From Verrucomicrobia bacterium SCGC AAA164-M04 (GTDB lineage Bacteria > Verrucomicrobiota > Verrucomicrobiae > Verrucomicrobiales > Akkermansiaceae): DNA of 64,000 nucleotides. The position numbers and the translations under genes were made by a program. Location of the stretch: the NCBI GenBank assembly GCA_000383735.1, contig KB912069.1, forward strand, positions 120,632-184,631. The letters are read 5' to 3'. Positions 63,888 through 64,000 of this stretch are shown piece by piece (within the stretch, counting starts at the first letter, position 1; every line of letters begins with the position of its first letter). Under the pieces are notes generated by a model. It made no database searches. It was not told where the DNA came from and worked only from the letters and a program-made list of their open reading frames with translations.

Positions 63888-64000
63888 ATGAGGAAATTGA
63901 TGCCATTCATCATCAGCTGTGCCGGGAGTTTTTTACCTGCCCAGGAGGCTGGGCCTGCGATTCCTCCCCTTGTGGCAAAAAAGGCACTTCAGTGGATGCA
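63888..64000 (+). CDS. N-terminal fragment of a secreted protein (cut by window edge)
   Basis: An open frame starts at ATG 63888 and runs to the window end (37 codons). It reads as a signal peptide: M-R-K-L-M-P-F-I-I-S-C-A-G-S-F-L-P-A-Q-E. The following Pro/Ala/Gly-rich segment 'AGPAIPPLVAKKALQWM' fits an exported protein. It is divergent from panD by 95 bases once the panD start is corrected. The product cannot be identified. Confidence 0.5.
   Translation, partial: MRKLMPFIISCAGSFLPAQEAGPAIPPLVAKKALQWM

Noticed and set aside
63793..63906. N-terminal extension of panD
   Set aside because: The canonical PanD start with the G24-S25 cleavage site fits at 63792, and the extension overlaps the divergent secreted-protein start.

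Overview
The window looks like a chromosomal segment of a Gram-negative member of the Verrucomicrobiota, probably Verrucomicrobiales. This is inferred from gene content, not from a marker tree. The evidence is a PEP-CTERM protein, secreted CotH/lamin-tail (LTD) proteins, ThuA-like proteins, a DUF1552 protein, a type I sulfatase, secreted PQQ-type propellers, and a lipid A/Kdo gene set (lpxK, waaA, lpxL-like, msbA-like, kdsD-like, LPS-kinase-like). I see no phage, insertion sequence, CRISPR array, rRNA or tRNA.

Layout. 1-5.2 kb: start of hemA behind a CcsA/HemX-like gene, a bacterial PH-domain protein, an M14-like peptidase, a ThuA protein, a PQQ propeller and a small HTH protein. 5.3-10 kb: moaA, lpxK, a repeat-bearing lipoprotein and a Tat-exported DUF1552 protein. 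10-18.9 kb: apt-pgi, an unusual NRAMP-like transporter, an operon-like run (Wzz-like protein, 705-residue secreted protein, MoxR ATPase) and an M42 peptidase. 19-26.4 kb: a 1457-residue LTD/CotH protein with a 13-G tract, then two related LamG proteins. 26.5-32.2 kb: ptsN-argS-proB on the minus strand, and truA, a membrane protein and an LPS-core-like glycosyltransferase on the plus strand. 32.5-38.7 kb: a second giant LTD/CotH-like protein. 39-48.5 kb: an esterase, a glycogen-synthase-like GT5, a minus-strand run (two unknown proteins, AsmA-like, rsmD, waaA), and an MGDG-synthase-like GT overlapping a HAD phosphatase. 48.6-51 kb: ThuA and sulfatase. 51-58.3 kb: lipid A/Kdo block (lpxL-like, LPS-kinase/glycosidase-like fusion, yrbL-like, msbA-like, kdsD-like). 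58.3-64 kb: a second PQQ propeller, a small conserved protein, a class III aminotransferase, rhomboid, secG, panD and the start of a secreted protein.

Two themes recur. One is outer-membrane glycolipid assembly: Kdo precursor isomerase, Kdo transferase, lipid A kinase, late acyltransferase, flippase and core-type glycosyltransferases, plus two kinase-fold genes transcribed divergently. The other is a large secreted repertoire (CotH, LTD, LamG, sulfatase, esterase, ThuA, PQQ propellers) that fits a polysaccharide-degrading marine or freshwater lifestyle. The most unusual item is the fusion of an apparently intact LPS-type kinase with a glycosidase-like TIM barrel that seems to lack its acid/base glutamate. 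Next is the 13-G tract, where either single-base slip truncates a 1457-residue secreted protein. Start codons were often moved downstream to fit signal peptides or family N-termini; each case is stated. All family calls come from reading motifs, without database searches.
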